Assembly: GCF_003814875.1 (NCBI RefSeq)
Contig: NZ_RKQF01000001.1
Location: 7,998,001 to 8,062,000 of the forward strand
Source of the DNA: Streptomyces sp. Ag109_O5-1
GTDB taxonomy: Bacteria; Actinomycetota; Actinomycetes; Streptomycetales; Streptomycetaceae
DNA: 64,000 nt
Reading direction: 5' to 3'
Shown here piece by piece: positions 23,684 through 32,911 of the stretch. The notes under the pieces are model-generated. The model was not told the origin of the DNA. It was given only the letters and a program-made list of their open reading frames with translations, and did not search any database. Made by a program: the position numbers and the translations under genes. The stretch's first letter is position 1; each line of letters opens with the position of its first letter.

Positions 23684-24832
23684 CTACGCCGTGACCCGCC
23701 AGAACTCCCGCATCAGCGGTGTCGGCACCGGGCCCGTCATCGCCACCTGGGTCAGCAGGACCGTGACCGTACCCGTGGCCGGGACGATGTGCGCGGTGGT
23801 GCCGGTGCCGCCGACCCAGCCGTAGCGGCCCGGCACGTTCCAGGGATCGACCGGGGTGACGTCGACCTGGCCGCCGTAGCCCCAGCCCTGGCCCTCCAGG
23901 AAGAGCGTGGCGTTCTCGCGCTGGGCCGCAGTCAGGTGATTGGTGGTCATCCGGCTGACCGAGGTGGGGGAGAGGATCCGGCGGCCGTCCGCGGTGGCGC
24001 CCGCGTTCAGGAGCAGGCGGCCGAAGGCCAGCCAGTCGTCGGCCGTGGAGACCAGACCGCCACCGCCCGAGGGGAAGCGCGGCAGGCCGCTCCACTCGCC
24101 GTCCGGGGTGTCCAGGAGCCGCAGGGTGCCGTCCTCGGCGGGGGCGTAGGACGTGGTGAAGCGGTGCCGTTTCGCCGCGGGCACCTCGAACGCCGTGTCC
24201 CGCATGCCCAGCGGCTCGAAGATCCGCTCCGCCAGGAAGTCCGGGAACGTACCGCCCGACGCGCGCGCGACCAGGATGCCCTGGAGGGCCGACGAGGTGC
24301 CGTACAGCCAGGCCTCGCCCGGCTGGTGCAGCATCGGCACCTCGGCGAGCCGGGACAGCCAGGTGTCCGGGTCCGGCCAGTCCCGGAAGGGGAGGTCGTG
24401 CCGCTGTACCGTGAGCAGGGCCTGTGCGGCGGGCAGGGAGAAGTCGTCGGGCAGGCCCCAGCCGGTGCGGAAGCTGAGCAGGTCCTCGACGGTGACCGGG
24501 CGGTCGGCCGGCACGACGTCGTCCACGGGGCTCGCGGGGGTACGGACCACCATCGGCTTCGCGAGCTCCGGGAGCCACTCCGTCACCGGGTCGCCGAGCC
24601 CGATCCGGCCCTCGTCCACCAGCAGCAGCACGGCCGCCGCGGTGACCGGCTTGGTGATCGACGCGATCCGGAAGACCGAGTCCCGGGCCATCGGGGCGGA
24701 GCCCTCGGCGTCCATGGCCCCGACGGTCACGACCTCGACGTCGTCACCCCGGGCGACGAGCCCGACGGCTCCGGGGACCGTGCCGTCCTCGACACGGCGG
24801 CGCAGGGCGGCATGGAGCGGGGTCGCGGTCAT
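23684..24832 (-). CDS. Serine hydrolase of the beta-lactamase (class C / esterase) family
   Basis: The 382-residue protein has the penicillin-binding-protein-like fold with the nucleophile in SITK (Ser58-Lys61) of FRIASITKPVTAA. The second motif position reads LYGTSSALQG instead of YxN, and the third is near GWVGGTGTTAHI. There is no signal peptide, so a cytosolic esterase or peptidase is more likely than a beta-lactamase. ATG 24832 is preceded by GGAGGGACG. It is monocistronic. Confidence 0.82.
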   Translation of the reverse strand: MTATPLHAALRRRVEDGTVPGAVGLVARGDDVEVVTVGAMDAEGSAPMARDSVFRIASITKPVTAAAVLLLVDEGRIGLGDPVTEWLPELAKPMVVRTPASPVDDVVPADRPVTVEDLLSFRTGWGLPDDFSLPAAQALLTVQRHDLPFRDWPDPDTWLSRLAEVPMLHQPGEAWLYGTSSALQGILVARASGGTFPDFLAERIFEPLGMRDTAFEVPAAKRHRFTTSYAPAEDGTLRLLDTPDGEWSGLPRFPSGGGGLVSTADDWLAFGRLLLNAGATADGRRILSPTSVSRMTTNHLTAAQRENATLFLEGQGWGYGGQVDVTPVDPWNVPGRYGWVGGTGTTAHIVPATGTVTVLLTQVAMTGPVPTPLMREFWRVTA

Positions 24833-24917
24833 CGGTCGTCCCTCCGGTGCAGTGCGGTCGTGTGTACGACTCCCACGCGGGCGGAAAGTCATCGGGACGC
24901 CGTCGGCGAGTCGTGAG

Positions 24918-25136
24918 TCACCGGGACGGCTGGGCCCCCGCCGGGTCCACCGTGGCCTGGTGCGCCTCGGCCAGGTGCTCCTCCGCCTTCAGCCAGGGCA
25001 GGAACTGCGCGCCCTGCTTCCAGCCGCAGGTGTCACACCTGATCGTGCGCTGGATGCCGGTGCGCTGCACCCGCACCGTGTGTTCCCGGCCGTGCTGGTC
25101 CCAGCGGCTGACCTTGCTCGAGTCGGTCTGCGACAT
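24918..25136 (-). CDS. Small conserved zinc-ribbon-like protein
   Basis: A 72-residue protein starting at ATG 25136. It contains CDTCGWKQG and the acidic LPWLKAEEHLAEAHQ. The two cysteines plus the late histidines (EEHLAEAH) may hold one metal ion. I know no function. The 276 bases between it and the SpoIIE-type gene (25137-25412) show no gene or strong motif. Confidence 0.55.
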   Translation of the reverse strand: MSQTDSSKVSRWDQHGREHTVRVQRTGIQRTIRCDTCGWKQGAQFLPWLKAEEHLAEAHQATVDPAGAQPSR

Positions 25137-25412
25137 AACGCCTCCGGAGTCAGTGCCCGATCTGCCGTTCGGCACGTCTCGACGGGAGGAGTGTGCAGCA
25201 AGACCAACATCAACGGGGATTTCTTCACGGTGAGTTGGCCAAGCCGTGTCCTGGGGTACGGCTCCGGCAGATCAGCGGGCCGTTCCGGGTGCAGGTGCCA
25301 ACCTCCGGACCGGGAGCCGGATTTGGTGTACCGGCGGAAACCCTGGACACGGCATTGACCAAGGCTCAAGATGAAAGCGACCTTGTGAAACGGCCACCGG
25401 CACGGAGAGGCG

Positions 25413-27674
25413 ATGCTGCCGGATCCTCAACGTTTTCTGGCCGTCTCCGGCCGTCGGATCGCTCGTGCCGAGGGCACGGCCCAGGTCGTCAGGGAGTTGT
25501 GCCTGACGGCAGTGCCGGACCTGTCGGACGCGGTGTTCGTGTACCTCGCGGACCGTCGGCAGGACCGGTCCCAGCCGCTCGGGCTGCGGTTGGACGGAGT
25601 GCCGGCCGAACTCGGCGCCGTCATGGGAGGAGTTCCCGCGTCCTCTGCCGCCGTGCTGCCCGACAGCGTGCTGGCCGGCTTCCTGCGGTGCGGCAGAACG
25701 CGCGGCCGGGGTTCGGACGACGTCGAGGAGGCCCTTCGCGAGCTCCTGGGGGCGGCACCCCGGCTCCCGCAGGGAAACCGTGTCCTGCTCGCTCCGCTGC
25801 GCGCGCCCGACACCGTTGTCGGCGTGGCGGTGTTCCTGCGGAGACCGGACCGGGAGGACTTCGTGGAGGACGACATCGCCCTGGCCGACGCGCTGTCGAC
25901 ACAGGCCGCGCTCGGCGTGAGCGAGGACACCGCGACCCCGCAGGCCAGATCCGCCGCCACGCCCAAGGCCCCGGACGAGGACCGCCTCCGCTACGTCGGC
26001 GCCGCCACCCGGCGGATCGCCCGCGGCTTCGACACCGACGAGATCGTGCTCGGCCTGTGCCGGGCCGCCGTACCGACGTACTCGGACGCGGCCCTGGTCT
26101 ATCTGCGCGACCCGCTCCCGGTCGGCGACGAACGCCCCACCGGCCCCGACACGCTGCGGCTGCGCCGCACCGACCGGATCAAGGGCCCCGCCGCCGAGGG
26201 CCTGGTCTGGCCGGCCGAGACCGTGGACGACGAGCAGGACGACCTGGACGCGGTCGACTGGAGCGAGGTGGTGCCCGGCGGTGCGCTCGCCGAGGTGCTG
26301 CGCGGGGTCCGGCCGGTGTTCGCCGACGACCCGGCGACCCGCGCCGCGCTCAGCGAACTCGTCGGCGAGGGAAGCGCGTTGAACGGCTGGGCCGGGTCGC
26401 ACGCGATCCTCGCCCCGCTGCGCGGCCGCCGCCGGGTGACCGGCGCGGTGGTCTTCCTGCGCCGCCCCGAGCGCCCGGCGTTCGAGCCCGCCGACCTCCT
26501 GGTCGCCGCCCAGCTGGCCACCCACACCGCGCTCGGCGTCGACAAGGCCGTGCTGTACAGCCGCGAGGCCTTCATCGCCGACCGGCTGCAGCGCGCGATG
26601 CTGCCGCAGACCCTGCCCAAGCCGCCCGGTGTCCGGCTGGCGTTCCGCTACCTGCCCGCCGCCGAGACCGCGCGCGTCGGCGGCGACTGGTACGACGCCA
26701 TCCCGCTGCCCGGCAGCCGGGTCGCCCTCGTCGTCGGCGACGTCATGGGGCACTCCATGACCTCGGCCGCCGTCATGGGCCAGCTGCGCACCACCGCGGT
26801 GACCCTGGCCGGCCTCGACCTGCCCCCGCAGGAGGTCCTGCACCACCTCGACGAACAGGCCCAGCGCCTCGGCACCGACCGCATGGCGACCTGCCTCTAC
26901 GTCGTCTACGACCCGGTCTCGCACCGCATCACCGTCGCCAACGCCGGTCATCCGCCGCCCATCCTGCTCCACCCGGGCGGCAAGACCGAGGTCCTCACGG
27001 TGCCGCCGGGCGCCCCGATCGGTGTCGGCGGCATCGACTTCGAGGCGGTCGAACTGGACGCGCCCGCAGGCGCGACCCTGCTCCTCTACACCGACGGCCT
27101 GGTCGAGTCCCGGCTGCGCGACGTGTGGACCGGCATCGAGCAGCTGCGTGAAAAGCTCGCCGCCACCGCCCAGTTGACCGGCCCGGACCGGCCGCCGCCG
27201 CTGGAGGCGCTGTGCGACGAGGTGCTCGACATGCTCGGCCCGGGCGACCGGGACGACGACATCGCGCTGCTCGCCGCCCGCTTCGACGGCATCGCGCCCA
27301 GCGACGTGGCGTACTGGACCCTGGACCCGGAGCCGAGCGCCCCGGGCCGGGCCCGCCGGCTCACCCGGCAGGCCCTGGCCGGCTGGGGGCTGGAGGAACT
27401 CACCGACACCGCCGAGCTGTTGGTCAGCGAGATCGTCACCAACGCGGTACGGCACGCCTCCCGGCCGATCAGCCTGCGACTGCTGCGCACGGACGTGCTG
27501 CGCTGCGAGGTCGGCGACGACGTGCCGCAACTGCCGCGGCTGCGCCGGGCCCTGCCCAGCGAGGAGCACGGGCGCGGCCTGTACCTGGTGAACAGGCTGG
27601 CCCGGCGCTGGGGCACGACCCGGCTGGGCACCGGCAAGATCGTCTGGTTCGAACTGGGCGGTCCCGCGAGCTGA
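25413..27674 (+). CDS. GAF-GAF-SpoIIE (PP2C) phosphatase with C-terminal HATPase domain
   Basis: A 753-residue cytosolic signalling protein of the streptomycete RsbU/OsaC type. Residues about 1-175 and 185-400 are two GAF-like sensor domains, and about 400-625 form a SpoIIE phosphatase. Metal-binding motifs of the latter include VGGDWYDAIPLPGSR near residue 424, VVGDVMGHSM and GDRDDDIALLAARF. Residues about 640-753 form a kinase-type ATPase domain with N-box LVSEIVTNAVRHAS and G-box GRGLYLVNRLARRWG. Such proteins dephosphorylate anti-anti-sigma factors and bind or phosphorylate partners in partner-switch control of sigma factors. No partner gene is adjacent. Confidence 0.88.
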   Translation: MLPDPQRFLAVSGRRIARAEGTAQVVRELCLTAVPDLSDAVFVYLADRRQDRSQPLGLRLDGVPAELGAVMGGVPASSAAVLPDSVLAGFLRCGRTRGRGSDDVEEALRELLGAAPRLPQGNRVLLAPLRAPDTVVGVAVFLRRPDREDFVEDDIALADALSTQAALGVSEDTATPQARSAATPKAPDEDRLRYVGAATRRIARGFDTDEIVLGLCRAAVPTYSDAALVYLRDPLPVGDERPTGPDTLRLRRTDRIKGPAAEGLVWPAETVDDEQDDLDAVDWSEVVPGGALAEVLRGVRPVFADDPATRAALSELVGEGSALNGWAGSHAILAPLRGRRRVTGAVVFLRRPERPAFEPADLLVAAQLATHTALGVDKAVLYSREAFIADRLQRAMLPQTLPKPPGVRLAFRYLPAAETARVGGDWYDAIPLPGSRVALVVGDVMGHSMTSAAVMGQLRTTAVTLAGLDLPPQEVLHHLDEQAQRLGTDRMATCLYVVYDPVSHRITVANAGHPPPILLHPGGKTEVLTVPPGAPIGVGGIDFEAVELDAPAGATLLLYTDGLVESRLRDVWTGIEQLREKLAATAQLTGPDRPPPLEALCDEVLDMLGPGDRDDDIALLAARFDGIAPSDVAYWTLDPEPSAPGRARRLTRQALAGWGLEELTDTAELLVSEIVTNAVRHASRPISLRLLRTDVLRCEVGDDVPQLPRLRRALPSEEHGRGLYLVNRLARRWGTTRLGTGKIVWFELGGPAS

Positions 27675-27695
27675 GGGCCGCTCGGCGCACGGTCC

Positions 27696-27722
27696 GCGAC
27701 GGTGAGGCCGGCTCGCCGTCGC
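27696..27722. terminator. Bidirectional terminator between convergent genes
   Basis: GCGACGGTGAG at 27696-27706 can pair with CTCGCCGTCGC at 27712-27722 (one G-U pair) around a GCCGG loop. It begins 22 bases after the SpoIIE-type stop and ends five bases before the MFS stop. Confidence 0.6.
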
Positions 27723-27726
27723 CCGG

Positions 27727-29154
27727 TCACCCCACCGTCCGGGGCAGCCGCAGGCTGAGCAGCCCCGTCAGCACCACCAGGCCCAGTTGCACCAGCAGGG
27801 TGGTGACCAGGGCGTCCCGCACGCCCTGGTGCGGGATCAGGGAGAGGAACAGGGTGCCCAGGGTGGCCACGCCCAGGGCCAGCGCGGACTGCTGGGTGGT
27901 GACCATCACGCCGCTGCCCACGCCGGCCCGCGCGGGCGGCACCTCCGACATCACCAGGCGCAGCACGTTGGGGAGCTGGAGGGCCTGTCCGGCACCGGCG
28001 ACCGCGACCCCGGGCAGCAGCCCGCCGAAGTCCAGGTGCGGCCAGTCCCGCCGGGCGGCGAGGACGATGAGGACGATGCCGATCCCCTGGATCACCGACC
28101 CGGCAGACACCACCCGGCTGCCGTACCGGGCGATCAGCCGCGGCCCGGCGAGCGAGACGAACAGGAAGACGACGGCCATCGGCGCGAGCGCCATCCCGGC
28201 CGCGACGGGGCCCAGGTGCTCCCCGCTCTGCAGGGCCACGGCGATCACGAACATGAACCCGCTGAAGCCGACGGAGAACGGCAGCATCAGCACCAGACCC
28301 CGGCGCAGCGAGGCGAGTTCGAACAGGCTCGGCGGGACCAGCGGTGTCCGCCCCGCCCGGTCGGCGCGCCGCTCCACGGCGTAGAAGGCGGCGGCCACGC
28401 CCGGGAACGCGGCCAGCGACAGCCAGGTCCACAGCGGCCAGCCCGCCGCCCGGCCCTCGGTGAGCGGGGCGAGCAGGGTGAGCAGGGAGAGGGCGAGCAG
28501 CACGGTGCCCGTCCCGTCGACGGGCTCGGGCCGCTGCGACCTCGTCTCCGGCACGAACCGGGCGGCGAGCACCAGCCCGACGGCCACGACCGGCACATTG
28601 ACGAGGAACACGGAACGCCAGCCGGTGCCCCAGATGTCGGCGGCGACCAGCACCCCGCCGAGAATCTGCCCGGCCACCATGGAGAGGCCGGCGGTGGCGC
28701 CGTACAGGCTCATGGCCTTCGCGCGGCGGCCGCCGCTGGTGGCGGCCTGGATGGTGGCGAGGACCTGCGGGAGCATCGCGGCGGACGCGGCGCCCTGGGC
28801 GACCCGGGCGGCCACCAGCGACCAGGCGCCGGGCGCGAGTCCGCAGGCCAGCGAGGTCAGCCCGAACGCGGCCATGCCGCCGAGGAAGAGCCGGCGGCGC
28901 CCGAACAGGTCGCCGAGCCGGCCGCCGAGCACCAGCAGCACGGCGTAGGCGACGCCGTACCCGGCGACGACGAGTTCCAGGACCGCCTCGCCCGCGTGCA
29001 GGTCCGTCCCGATGGTGGGCAGGGCGACGTTGACGATGAAGAAGTCGATGAGGGGCAGGGCCGCGGCCAGCAGCACGGTGAACAGGCCGGGCCCGCCGAG
29101 CGCCGGTGGCGCGGACGGGGACCTCAAGGTCCGGGCGGTGACGGTTTCGGTCAT
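27727..29154 (-). CDS. MFS drug exporter, 14-helix (DHA2) type
   Basis: A 475-residue membrane transporter. LIDFFIVNVALPTIG in helix 1 matches the D1 motif of DHA2 exporters. YGVAYAVLLVLGGRLGDLFGRRRLF is motif A, and ARVAQGAASAAMLPQVLA is the motif B arginine helix. Start ATG 29154. It is divergent from the XRE/MmyB-type regulator gene at 29256, and the intervening 101 bases carry operator-like repeats. The likely role is export of small toxic compounds. Confidence 0.85.
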   Translation of the reverse strand: MTETVTARTLRSPSAPPALGGPGLFTVLLAAALPLIDFFIVNVALPTIGTDLHAGEAVLELVVAGYGVAYAVLLVLGGRLGDLFGRRRLFLGGMAAFGLTSLACGLAPGAWSLVAARVAQGAASAAMLPQVLATIQAATSGGRRAKAMSLYGATAGLSMVAGQILGGVLVAADIWGTGWRSVFLVNVPVVAVGLVLAARFVPETRSQRPEPVDGTGTVLLALSLLTLLAPLTEGRAAGWPLWTWLSLAAFPGVAAAFYAVERRADRAGRTPLVPPSLFELASLRRGLVLMLPFSVGFSGFMFVIAVALQSGEHLGPVAAGMALAPMAVVFLFVSLAGPRLIARYGSRVVSAGSVIQGIGIVLIVLAARRDWPHLDFGGLLPGVAVAGAGQALQLPNVLRLVMSEVPPARAGVGSGVMVTTQQSALALGVATLGTLFLSLIPHQGVRDALVTTLLVQLGLVVLTGLLSLRLPRTVG

Positions 29155-29180
29155 GACACCGAGCCTGCTGGGCCGCTCAG

Positions 29181-29220
29181 CCTGGTACCAGAGTCTTCTT
29201 GTCCTGGTAGAAGAAGTACC
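29181..29220. promoter_or_regulatory. Divergent control region with inverted repeats
   Basis: TCTTCT at 29194-29199 and AGAAGA at 29209-29214 flank a nine-base spacer. Outside them lie CCTGGTACCAG and AAGTACCTGG, which share GTAC. This is the only spacer between the MFS gene and its divergent regulator, so it is the probable operator. Confidence 0.5.
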
Positions 29221-29255
29221 TGGCAACAGGATCCGCCAGGCGGCAGTCTGGAGGC

Positions 29256-30146
29256 ATGACGACCACGACCGGTGCGACGGCGGCCCCTCACACGGCCAGG
29301 GGCGCGGCCGTCCGCCGCCATGAACTGGCCGCGTTCCTGCGCAGCCGCCGTGAGCGGATCACCCCCGAGCAGGTGGGCCTGCCGCGCGGCATCCGCCGCC
29401 GTACCCCCGGCCTGCGCCGCGAGGAGGTGGCGCAGCTCTCCGCGGTCGGCGTCACCTGGTACACGTGGTTGGAACAGGCCCGGGACATCCAGGTCTCCGT
29501 CCAGGTCCTGGACGCCCTCGCCCGCACCCTCCGGCTCGACGTGAGCGAACGCGCCCACCTCTTCCAGCTGGCCGCCGCCGTCGACCCGACCCCGGCCTCC
29601 CGCTGCCCGAGCATCACCCCGGCCCTGTCCGAGATGCTCCGCGCCCTGGAACCCGTCCCGGCCTGCATCCAGAACAGCCGCTACGACATCCTCGCCCACA
29701 ACCGCACCTACGGCCGGCTGATGGGCGATCTGGACGCGGTGCCGCCGGAGGACCGCAACTCCCTGATCCTCGTCTACACCCACCCCGAGTGGCGCCGGTC
29801 CATCGTCCACCTGGAGGAGACCCGGCGCTTCATGGCCGCCAAACTCCGCGCCGCCATGGCCGGCCACCTCGGCGAGCCGGCCTGGAAGATGCTGGTCAAA
29901 CGCCTGATGGCGGAATCCCCCGAGTTCCGCGACATCTGGGAGCGGTACGAGGTGATGGGCGTGCCCAACACCAAGACCAAGCAGTTCCTCAACCCGTACG
30001 TCGGCCTGCTCACCATGGACCACACCGACCTGTGGCTGAACCCGGAGTACGGGGCCCGGATGGTCACCTACGTGCCGGTGAACGAGGAGTCACGGGAACG
30101 GCTGGCGAAGCTGGACGCGCTGACGGCCGCCGTCGAACACGGTTGA
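29256..30146 (+). CDS. XRE-family regulator with MmyB-like ligand domain
   Basis: The 296-residue protein has an N-terminal HTH (RRHELAAFLRSRRERITPEQ, then GLRREEVAQLSAVGVTWYTWLEQ), followed by IQVSVQVLDALARTLRLDV. A C-terminal PAS-like MmyB domain covers residues about 110-275 (SRYDILAHNRTYGRLMGDLD, LVYTHPEWRRSIVHLEE). MmyB was first described as a methylenomycin regulator, and its domain binds fatty acids. It probably controls the divergent exporter. Confidence 0.85.
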   Translation: MTTTTGATAAPHTARGAAVRRHELAAFLRSRRERITPEQVGLPRGIRRRTPGLRREEVAQLSAVGVTWYTWLEQARDIQVSVQVLDALARTLRLDVSERAHLFQLAAAVDPTPASRCPSITPALSEMLRALEPVPACIQNSRYDILAHNRTYGRLMGDLDAVPPEDRNSLILVYTHPEWRRSIVHLEETRRFMAAKLRAAMAGHLGEPAWKMLVKRLMAESPEFRDIWERYEVMGVPNTKTKQFLNPYVGLLTMDHTDLWLNPEYGARMVTYVPVNEESRERLAKLDALTAAVEHG

Positions 30147-30233
30147 GTACGGGTACTCAGGACAGGGCACGGCCGTTCGAACCACCATGCTGGCAGGAAG
30201 CACGACCGACGACCGGCCCCAGGGGGACGACCG

Positions 30234-30575
30234 ATGACAACCGGCCCTGCCCGCACCGTAGTCCGCCTGATGGTCGGCAACCGTGTCTCGGCGGCCTACC
30301 TCGCACTGGTCGTCCTCGTCATGGCCAAGGCGACCTTCGACTCGGTGTGGGCGGAGGACCCCGACCCCGACTACGCCTGGCTCTGGCCGCCCCTGGTCAC
30401 CTTCCCCGCCTTCCTGTTCGTCTCGACGCTCGGCAGGACGGCCTGGGGCACGGACCTGCCGAACTGGCTCTTCATCACCACGATCGCCGTGTCGGCCCTG
30501 CTGCAGGCCCTGGCCCTGGGGGCGGTCCGGCAGGCGATCCAGGCACGCCACCGGCGGGCGACCCAGGCCAACTAG
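30234..30575 (+). CDS. Small membrane protein (SCO4225-like)
   Basis: A 113-residue protein with three predicted helices (SAAYLALVVLVMAKATF, LWPPLVTFPAFLFVSTL, WLFITTIAVSALLQALALGAV). It resembles a small streptomycete membrane family named after SCO4225, from memory. ATG 30234 follows AGGGGGACG. Function unknown. Confidence 0.6.
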   Translation: MTTGPARTVVRLMVGNRVSAAYLALVVLVMAKATFDSVWAEDPDPDYAWLWPPLVTFPAFLFVSTLGRTAWGTDLPNWLFITTIAVSALLQALALGAVRQAIQARHRRATQAN

Positions 30576-30694
30576 GCCGTCGGCAGCACGTACCGGAACG
30601 GGTGAACCGGGTCGATCGCGGGGATACCCAAGTCCTCTTGCCCGGGCGCACCATGGGCGCCCTGCCCCGGCAACGGGTGGTTCTGGAGGCCGAC

Positions 30695-30901
30695 ATGCCG
30701 CCGTGGGACGTCTTCATCAGTTACGCGAGCGAGGACAAGGACGAGGTCGCCCTGCCGCTGTCCGCCGCGCTGCGCCGTGCGGGGCTGCGGGTCTGGCTGG
30801 ACCGGCAGGAAATCCGCGTGGGCGACAGCCTGAACGACAAGATCAACGAGGGGCTGGCGAACAGAGCCCGCCGTTCTCCTACCTCCTGGAAGAGATCGTG
30901 A
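30695..30901 (+). pseudogene. Truncated TIR-domain protein
   Basis: The ATG at 30695 has GGAGGC four bases upstream. PPWDVFISYASEDKDEVALP, then LRRAGLRVWLDRQEIRVGDSLNDKINEGLAN, forms the first half of a TIR domain, including the phosphate-binding loop FISYASEDK and the box around VWLD. After GLAN the frame changes to RARRSPTSWKRS and stops at 30899-30901. In intact TIR proteins GLANSR is followed by strands D and E with the catalytic glutamate (box WxxxEL), which is absent. The catalytic half is therefore missing and NAD-cleaving activity is not expected. Confidence 0.7.
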
Positions 30902-31305
30902 GCAACCCCCGCGAACCCCGCGGCAGGCAGCAGTGGGCCGAGCGGGCCCTGGAATTCCTCGACCGGCTCGGTGAGGGCGATCCGCAGCTCAGGCCCGACT
31001 CCCTGCTCGACAACCCGCTCTTCGTCTGGGGCGGAGCTGCCCTCGCCGGATACTTCACCAAGGCCGAACTGCCGGTCGCCGCGTCCGCGGCCCTGGAACA
31101 GTTCGACACGTTCGAGGAGGAACAGCGGTACGCCTTCGCACATCAGATGGCGATCCTGGTCGACCTGCTGACCCAGATCGTGGGGAACAGCCTGAGACTG
31201 CGCCTGTTCTGCGACGCGACAGGTCTCTTCGGGCGGCAGTACACCACGGCGGAGGAACGCTCCGAGCCCGACCGCTTCATGCAGGTCACCCGCGAGGGGC
31301 TGTGA
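30898..31305 (+). CDS. Hypothetical protein, possibly the C-terminal part of the broken TIR gene
   Basis: A 135-residue frame starting at GTG 30898, four bases before the end of the TIR fragment. The coding signal extends upstream in the same frame (PPFSYLLEEI), suggesting the original gene began earlier. Contents include RALEFLDRLGEGDPQLRP and AGYFTKAELPVAASAALEQF, then AHQMAILVDLLTQIVGNSL. It is helical, soluble, and not known to me. Its closeness to the TIR fragment suggests a single ancestral TIR gene with a C-terminal domain, now split by an internal deletion. Confidence 0.45.
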   Translation: MSNPREPRGRQQWAERALEFLDRLGEGDPQLRPDSLLDNPLFVWGGAALAGYFTKAELPVAASAALEQFDTFEEEQRYAFAHQMAILVDLLTQIVGNSLRLRLFCDATGLFGRQYTTAEERSEPDRFMQVTREGL

Positions 31306-31328
31306 CGCCCGGCCGGTGCGCGGTCCCC

Positions 31329-32789
31329 CTAGACCCGCTCCCCGGCCCCCACCACCTGCCGGATCTCCGCCGACTCCAGGCGCTGCGCCGCGCGCTCGGC
31401 CGTCGTGCGGGCCCAGCGGCCGTTCGTCAGGGCGCCCAGGACCAGGACCGCGAGGCCGCAGCCCGCGAGGACCCACCAGCCGGGGCGAGCGGCCGTCACG
31501 AAGGACTGGCGGTACGGCGACGAGCCGATCCCCGAGGCGAGGACCGCGCCGATGACCGCCACGCCCAGGGTCTGGCCCAGCTGCCTGCTGGTCGAGGCGA
31601 CCGCGGCCGCGACACCCGCCTGGGACCTCGGCATCCCGGAGACCGCGGTGTTGGTGATCGGGGCGTTCACGAAGCCGAAGCCGATGCCGAACAGGACGTA
31701 GCCCGGGACGAGGGTGGCGTTGGACGTCTCCGCCTCGAACGCCGCGAACAGCACCGCGCTCGCCGTCATCGCCACCCCGGCGATCACCAGCGGCAGCCGG
31801 GGGCCGCGGCTCGCGACCAGCCGGCCCGACAGCGGGGCGCACAGGAACATCGGCACCGCCATCGGCAGCATCCACAGACCGGCGTGCAGGGCGTCGAGGC
31901 CGCGCACGTTCTGCAGGTACAGCGTGGACAGGAACAGGAAGCCGCCGAGCGACGCGAACGCGCTGATCGCGATCACGGTGGCCCCGCTGAACGGCGCCGA
32001 GCGGAAGAACCGCAGGTCGATGAGGGGCTCGTCGCGCCTCGGCTCGTACCAGAGCAGTCCGGTCAGGGCGGCGAGGGCCACCGCGGCGAACGGCAGCACC
32101 GTGCCCGTCCCCGCCGTCGGCGCCTCGATGATCGCGTAGGTCAGGGAGCCGAACAGGGCGATGACCAGCACCTGCCCGAGCGGGTCGGGGCGGCGGGCCC
32201 TGGGCGCCCGGGACTCCGGCACGAAGCGCAGCGTCAGCAGGACCGCCGCCAGCCCCACCGGGATGTTGACCCAGAAGATCGCGCGCCAGCCGACCGATTC
32301 CACCAGCAGGCCGCCGACCAGCGGGCCGGCGGCCATGGATATGCCGACCACCGCACCCCACACCCCGATCGCCCGGGCCCGCTCGCGCGGCTCGGTGAAG
32401 GTGTTGGTGATGATCGACATGGCCACCGGGTTGAGCATCGAGCCACCCACCGCCTGGACCATGCGGAACGCGATCAGCGACTCCAGGTTCGGCGCGAGCG
32501 AGCACAGCAGCGAGCCGATCGAGAAGACCACCAGGCCGGTCATGAAGACCTTCTTGCGGCCGATCCGGTCGCCGGTCGACCCCGCGAGCATCAGCAGCGA
32601 GGCCAGGACCAGCGTGTACGCGTCGATGGTCCACTGGAGGCCCGCCGTGGTCGCGTGCAGTTCGCGCTGCATGGACGGCAGGCCGACATTGAGGGCGGTC
32701 GTGTCGAGACTCACGATCAGCAGGCTCATACAGCAGATCGCGAGCACGAGCATGCGGCGGCGGGGACTCAGCTCGGGCATGCGTCGCAT
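31329..32789 (-). CDS. MFS drug exporter, 14-helix (DHA2) type
   Basis: A 486-residue transporter. Motif D1 LIVSLDTTALNVGLPSMQ, then WTIDAYTLVLASLLMLAGSTGDRIGRKKVF (motif A) and FRMVQAVGGSMLNPVAMSII place it in the EmrB/QacA group. ATG 32789 or 32780. Its promoter lies in the 122-bp gap shared with dusB. It probably expels drugs or metabolites. Confidence 0.87.
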   Translation of the reverse strand: MRRMPELSPRRRMLVLAICCMSLLIVSLDTTALNVGLPSMQRELHATTAGLQWTIDAYTLVLASLLMLAGSTGDRIGRKKVFMTGLVVFSIGSLLCSLAPNLESLIAFRMVQAVGGSMLNPVAMSIITNTFTEPRERARAIGVWGAVVGISMAAGPLVGGLLVESVGWRAIFWVNIPVGLAAVLLTLRFVPESRAPRARRPDPLGQVLVIALFGSLTYAIIEAPTAGTGTVLPFAAVALAALTGLLWYEPRRDEPLIDLRFFRSAPFSGATVIAISAFASLGGFLFLSTLYLQNVRGLDALHAGLWMLPMAVPMFLCAPLSGRLVASRGPRLPLVIAGVAMTASAVLFAAFEAETSNATLVPGYVLFGIGFGFVNAPITNTAVSGMPRSQAGVAAAVASTSRQLGQTLGVAVIGAVLASGIGSSPYRQSFVTAARPGWWVLAGCGLAVLVLGALTNGRWARTTAERAAQRLESAEIRQVVGAGERV

Positions 32790-32911
32790 CGTACGCCCAT
32801 TTCGATAGTGCGTCTAACTAATGAGTGTTGCATGATCGTGGCGGAGCGTGTCCGCGGGCGGTTGCCCACAGGGCCGGACGAGCATCGCGCGCCGTACGCG
32901 ACAATGGAGGA

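Noticed and set aside
30576..31305. Complete TIR-based defence operon
   Set aside because: Only half of a TIR domain is present and out of frame; neighbouring genes are MFS transporters and small proteins, not known defence partners.
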